Of a stretch of 64,000 bases of DNA, positions 58,721 through 64,000 are shown piece after piece (the stretch's first letter is position 1; every line of letters starts with the position of its first letter). This DNA comes from Primula veris. Its lineage: Eukaryota; Streptophyta; Magnoliopsida; Ericales; Primulaceae. The notes beneath the pieces were generated by a model. That model saw only the letters and a list, made by a program, of their open reading frames with translations, made no database searches and was not told the origin of the DNA. The position numbers were made by a program, and so were the translations under genes. Location: positions 26,419,631 through 26,483,630 of the forward strand of contig OY821749.1 in assembly GCA_963682055.1 (NCBI GenBank), given 5' to 3'.

Positions 58721-60405
58721 GTAACTTAAATGTAGACCTCAATATGTTACTTCTATTTTTGCAAAAAATTTACTCGGCATCCCATTGGACATGGCTGCAA
58801 CATAAGTACTTAAATGTTAATTCCAGTCTAGCACTTTCAAATCAGCAACTTTCTAGTGCCTAAGAACCATGAGTACACTTTGCAATTTTGTATATAAACC
58901 ATCACGCATGTCTTGTTTGCATGTTAAGTAGCTAGTCATTTAAGCCGAACGGAAATGGAAATATGTTGCACATGATTTTGGATATTGATGACACTCAGGA
59001 GTTACTTTGCTGAAGACGTAATATATAGGAGTAGATGTAAATTATTATTTTAAAAACTCGTAAATTTGAAGCACGGAGAAGTAGAAATGCGCCTTGCAAA
59101 CAATGACCACGCTTTTATACTTGGACCTTTTTTACGCCGGAAAAAGCTTATGGCTTTTTGCTGTTAACATAAGTCTTCCAAAAACGCTTTAGCGATTTTG
59201 CGCTTGAAATAATTGAAGAAAAAACATAAAACTTCAGTTTGATTCTTCTTCTTTGAGATTTGTATTTCAGTTCTTTACAATTGAACATTAGCTATCTTTT
59301 ATTCGGCTCTCTCTCCCCATTATAGTTTTTTCTTAAATAATATTTCCAAACATCAAACCGCACATAAACAATAAATTACAGATAGACCATTAAAATTCTG
59401 AACAAGGCAATTTTGACAATAAAGCTAATATAACGAGGAACAATAGAATTTCAACCAGGAACAAGAATCGCCAAATGGCTAAAGTATGGTTATTAAGAAT
59501 CAAATTAGAAAAATGAAAATATCAGCTTTATTCCTATATACATTTCAAATAAACATATGTATACACTTAAAAAGTTAAAATGTGTATAACATACATTTCA
59601 AGTTAAAATGTGTATACGTGTTAAATCCTAAAACCTTATTGTTAAAAATAAAATCATTTAATAGATATCATGATATAGTTGTTATGCTTAGATGTGCCCA
59701 CATGACACATTTTAAGGTATAAATGAATTACCAAAAATGTGAAATATGTATAAAACATATAACTTTTTAAGTATAATTATAAAAAAGTGCAAACCAAAAT
59801 TTTTATTCTCAAAATATACAAATCTAATAAATACGTGTAATTGTATGTTTGTATGTTTTGGTAAAAAAAATTTAGGTGTTGTATGTTTTGGTAATATATT
59901 TGGCATGTTTTGGACATTGACCCTAAATATATTTATAAGTATCAAATGATATTAAAATATGGTAATTAAATGGTATGTGACATTAAATAAACACATCTCA
60001 CGTACCATCTATTAACATAACAATTGTTTATTTAACATTATTTTAGAAAATAAAATGAATATTAAAATGCATCTGTGAGCAATTGTTAGCTAAACGTTTA
60101 ATGAATCAAAGCCGTTAAAAGAGCAAATAAATAAATAAATACTCCAGTAAATGATTTGATAGTGCAATTTATTACTATATTTATTTTAGGAGTAAAAATA
60201 AGAAGATGGATGGATTTGTTTTAGTAGTAGTTTTTTTGGGAAATAAAAAACCAGTAAATGATTTGATAGTGCAATTTATTACTATATTTATTTCGAAACA
60301 ATAGTAATGCCAACTCTGCTAGTCTCCACTTTCTCTCTCTGTATCTATTTCCCTATAAATAAATTCACAAAATTTAACACTAAATTAAATCGTGCGATTA
60401 TAAAA
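58721..60405. other. Intergenic region between the LDAH pair
   Basis: LDAH 3' flank and upstream region of the second copy. A 43-bp direct repeat lies at 60144-60186 and 60251-60293. No gene seen. Confidence 0.4.
60144..60293. repeat. 43-bp direct repeat upstream of second LDAH copy
   Basis: Two identical 43-bp copies starting CCAGTAAATGATTTGATAGT (60144 and 60251), 107 bp apart, with unrelated sequence between. They end 113 bp before the second LDAH ATG, so both lie in its proximal promoter or 5' UTR. Confidence 0.9.
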
Positions 60406-63400
60406 ATGACCCACGAAAACTCGAATTTAATTTCACAAATTAGAATACCAAATTACCGTCTCTCCAATGTCTCTGGGTACATTTATACTCTCTCTCTATT
60501 TTCCCCTCGTTGGGCTATTAAGGGCCTGTTTGGTAGCAGCTTTTTCTGAGCTTTGTAGTTTTTTTCTAAAAAAAAATTAGTGTTTGGTTTGCTAACTTGT
60601 TTTAGTTTTTGAGGTAGAAAAAAGATAATTAAGATAAAAAAAATAAATAACAAACTTTTATAGCTTTTCTGTTGTACAGGTGTTTAAATGAAGTATATAT
60701 GTATGTATGTATACATTTTTATAAATTACTTGTAAGTGAAAATTATAAGTTAAGAGCATATAAGTAACTTATTAAACTTGCTTTATGTTAGAAATTACTT
60801 ATAAGTTACGTTAGACTACCGACTCGTTTTTTTAGCAGTAACCTTTATTACCTTTTCTTTTAAGTTGTTTGGTTTACTAACTTTTGGATTGAAGAAAAAA
60901 AAGGTCAAAGGCAAAGAAAAAACTAGGAATTTGATGGTTTTTAAAGCTTTTTCCATTGTGTAGGTGTTTAAATGTTTATAAAAATTGGGAAATTACTTAT
61001 AAGTTAAAAGTATCAAGTAAGTTGAAATAATATCAGTAATTCAGGTAAAAGGCTATTTTTGTTAAGCTGGTTGCAAACACTAGTGTGCAGCTTTTTTCTC
61101 ATTGAACTTTAGTAAGCTGTTTTTTGATCTTATAAAGCTGATGCCAAATGGGCCCTAAGTGTCACTAATATGTTTTGCTTAACATTTGTGTTTTATTTAT
61201 ATCTGAGATCAGACATAAAACTGATTTGCTGGAGATTATAGCTGCGGATCCTAAATGGCACGTCATGTTCGTTCCTGGAAATCCAGGTGATAAATGTTAG
61301 TACTTATAAGTTTGTTCTTTTTAAGTTCAGAAGATAAGCGGGCTTATTTGACCAACGAGATTGACCAAAGATACAACTTTAGACAAAAACCTGAAAAGAT
61401 TGAGCTTAATAACCTTCAAGTAACAGAGAAAAGTTGTAAGGCTACTTCTTATGAATCAATTTATTTAGGATACATGAGAACATGTTGGATTATAATTTTC
61501 TGTACAACGACAACATCACATTTCATGTACCCAAATCATTAAATCAACATAACCGGCGAAATTATAAACACTTATGTGCGAGAAAGATATCAGATGACTA
61601 AACTACAAATTAAGGTAAAAACGCGTAGCTGGATGTAATTTTTCTTTTTTAGAGTCAATAGTTAACAAAAGCTTTGTTTAAAAAAACTTGATAAGCACCC
61701 ATCAAATTAACTCTTTCTGTGTGATTAGATTACTATTGAAAACTAAGAGTGTTGGGAATACGGCAGGTGTAATCTCATTTTACAGTGATTTTGTGGACAA
61801 TTTATTTGAGCTGCTTGGAGGAACTGCTTCTATTACAGGCAAGTAAATGACTTCTAAGGTGTCATTGAGATTTTTAATTTAAAATTTGCTTTTATAAGTG
61901 CTGCTTCGAACAAACATTCCGTTATCTAATATCCTCTTTTTTTCCTTTTACTCATCAGCTGTTGGTCACATATCTCAGACAGAAAAGGTACTTGCTTGTA
62001 ATTAAGAAGAAAAAAGTTCAACTTTTTAGTCTAGGTGTATCGCGTTATCTGTTTTCTTATAAGCAACCATTGTATTTGGTTCATCAGCTTAAAAACTGGT
62101 TTTCTATGACTTGAGAAGCTTAATATTTGCGTCCAACCCAACTCTTTTCTCAGTCTCTAACGAGCCAGAAAATATGGTAAGCAGATCTGTTTTGAGCCTT
62201 TTGACTTGCAATTGTGCTATTTGATCAGACCATTTTTAGCACATAACCATATGTACCCCGACATATGCACTCAAACTACATGATGAATGGTTCAAATCGA
62301 ACACTCATGAGACAGTAGAGCCCTAAGCTCTTTTGTTATCTATAAGCCTATCATCGTATCAAAATATTTTTTCATATGCCATTTAGCTCCTTCTTGTGCC
62401 TATACAGCTACTCTAAATGGACTTAACGGAAAGGGAAAAAAAAACTACTCTAAATTTTCACTCCCATCACAGGCTTTTCCCCGAATAGGGTTAAATTTTT
62501 AGTTGGGATAATTTAACATAATTTTGACAGCCTTCAGGAATACTATATGTAGAAGCCAACTTCGTCGGCTCAAATTATTAGTATACTTTGTTATAGGGAT
62601 AATTACTGTTTACCTAAACAATCTATGTGTTTTTAACAAAAAGCAAACCCAATTACATGTTTTCTCATAAACATACCAAACTTTTTAAAACAGATCATTC
62701 GACATACTGATGTCACCTACCAGCAAAAATACATATGATACATAATATACTAAGGGTAAATCTGTCTTTTTTTCTTGGTGGTACGACTAGACTTTTTACC
62801 CCACATGTTTACGTATGTTGTGGCTGGTTTTTCTTGCAGTAACGAATAAAGACCATGCATAAGAAAATAAATTTACTTTTTTGTGTCAACAAGTTCATTT
62901 ATTGAGTACATGTATGTTTAGAGCTTACGTGGATTATATCATAGTATTAGTGATCTACTCAACTTATATAATTAGCTTATCAAGAAAAGAAAGTTCTGCT
63001 CAATAATTTTAATTTCGTTAGCATGAAACATAGAAAGGGATATAAAATGTTTGCTTATGAAGAAAAAATAATAGAAAATGTTCTTTTGGGAATAAAAGTA
63101 CTCCATTTACAGTAAATGTGCTTATCAAGAAAAAAAAGGTAATTTGGGGTCTCAAAACTCTATAAACGTATATTCACAGTGATTTAACTACTGACTCAGT
63201 ATAAACTGTAAGTTTTAGTTTAAGATTTCTTATCGAGTCTCTGATCTGTATCCGTAGATATATGTATAGAATGTGTATGCATTAATTTGTAGTGAGAGAG
63301 AGGGTGTAAAAGAGAGAGATGGATGTTTGGGAGGGGTAAAATAGTAATCTCCTATTTAATTTGCCACTTTCTCTCTGTTAGATGACATCAGTATGTCGAA

Positions 63401-64000
63401 TGAACGATTTTAAAGAGTTTGGTATGTTTTTAGAGAAAACATGTAATTGGGTATGCATTTTATTAAAAACAGATAGTTTGTATATGTAAACAGTAACTAT
63501 CCCTTTGTTATATGTTGCTCAACTTTGATATATAAAACATGTACGCATATATCCCCAATAATTGATTACAGAAAAAAAAATGAGAAGCATGATACGTGGT
63601 TGAATCATATGTATTTATGTCTAGGTTCATGGAAAAACTTATTGTAGGGAATATATTGCTGCTATTGTATTTCATTACAACCATGTTACTTGTTTAAATA
63701 CTTTTCTTTTGTTGCGCTATTTGTCCTTTTCCCCGTTAAAATTGGTCGATGTCAAGATGGTCCTCAGTAAATTTTCTCAGAGTAACTGATAATTTATGTG
63801 AAGAGGAGCGTAAGGGAGCCCACAATGTCCATTGTCTCAGTTCCTAAAATCAGTGTCGTGTCTCTTGTCCTCTTCTGATGTCCAGTTTCTTTGTGCTTAT
63901 TTTCTCGATGATATAATGTATAGCTTATTTCATTAGGTTATATTGCTTTTGTTATTTACTCATTTGATGTTATTGCACATACTGTCTTCTTTATAAGCTT
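60406..64000 (+). CDS. LDAH: Second LDAH-like gene, exons 1-4 (runs off the window)
   Basis: Exons 60406-60476, 61213-61286, 61767-61838 and 61959-61987 have lengths 71, 74, 72 and 29, identical to exons 1-4 of the neighbour. They encode MTHENSNLISQIRIPNYRLS... through HVMFVPGNPGVISFYSDFVDNLFELL to GHISQTEK (82 aa), with exon 4 ending in phase 0. The intron 3 donor is GC (ACAG|GCAAGT) as in copy 1. The remaining exons, including the GHSVG elbow, would lie beyond 64000: intron 4 is at least 2 kb here against 569 bp in copy 1, largely because of a Mutator-type insertion. Whether copy 2 is complete and active cannot be judged; the visible frame is intact. The upstream frame from 60307 includes this ATG, but the chosen start aligns with copy 1. 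Confidence 0.88.
60522..61155. mobile_element. Tourist/Harbinger-like MITE in second LDAH intron 1
   Basis: 634 bp, ends GGGCCTGTTTGGTA and (inverted) GGGCCCATTTGGCA, flanked by TAA on both sides (60519-60521, 61156-61158), the TWA target of Harbinger elements. Non-coding AT-rich interior with several TTATAAGTTA words. Confidence 0.83.
62596..63503. mobile_element. Mutator-type element in second LDAH intron 4
   Basis: 908 bp with GGGATA...TATCCC ends and terminal inverted repeats of about 120 bp (both arms carry CCCAATTACATGTTTTCTC, ACATACCAAACT and CATTCGACATACTGATGTCA). Perfect 9-bp target duplication TTTGTTATA (62587-62595, 63504-63512). No transposase frame, so non-autonomous. Confidence 0.93.

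Overview
This is plant nuclear DNA from a eudicot. It is AT-rich, with spliced genes (GT-AG introns plus one conserved GC-AG intron), plant-only gene families (UGT75-type glycosyltransferases, class III peroxidase, BAHD acyltransferase, E2F, HVA22) and a dense load of plant transposons. The UGT and BAHD proteins resemble asterid sequences, but the species cannot be named from the window. All exon coordinates below were placed by hand from reading frame, splice dinucleotides and family conservation.

Region 1 (1-27.4 kb) is an accessory, transposon-rich cluster of specialised metabolism on the + strand. It holds the 3' part of a UGT75-like gene (1-625), a complete UGT (7476-8900), a 3-exon class III peroxidase (19954-22296) and a third UGT (23526-24938). 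Between them lie a hAT-like element with a nested Stowaway MITE, a gag-pol-less LTR element (2632-5212), two further hAT-type elements, a complete but coding-dead Ty1-copia retrotransposon (14747-19655, 5-bp target duplication ATTAT) that landed about 240 bp upstream of the peroxidase TATA box, a poly(A)-tailed unit with internal tandem repeats (about 25.2-26.9 kb) and a LINE zf-RVT fragment.

Region 2 (29.2-44.2 kb) holds two conserved genes that converge: a 14-exon E2F transcription factor (+, 29211-37975, 463 aa) and a 6-exon HVA22/TB2-DP1 reticulon-like gene (-, 38928-44158, 246 aa). E2F intron 1 is a degenerate array of about eight ~310-bp repeats. The first repeat unit contains the end of exon 1, so an in-frame 45-bp copy of that exon end lies inside the intron.

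Region 3 (46.3-64 kb) holds a 2-exon BAHD acyltransferase (-, 46367-48809) and a tandem pair of lipid-droplet-associated-hydrolase-like genes (+): one complete (54151-58720, 12 exons, 313 aa) and one running off the right edge (exons 1-4 at 60406-61987).

The most striking property of the window is how many insertions keep intact target-site duplications. They represent Mutator (9 bp), hAT (8 bp), Harbinger/Tourist (3 bp), Stowaway (TA), CACTA-like, copia (5 bp) and a poly(A) retroposon (15 bp). Every intron-bearing gene here carries at least one intronic transposon. I see no prokaryotic-type system, CRISPR array, tRNA or rRNA gene. The most novel-looking points are the exon-bearing tandem array in E2F intron 1, a Mutator-type MITE that replaced the sequence 21 bp upstream of an E2F exon, and a ~200-bp-arm hairpin in the peroxidase intron.
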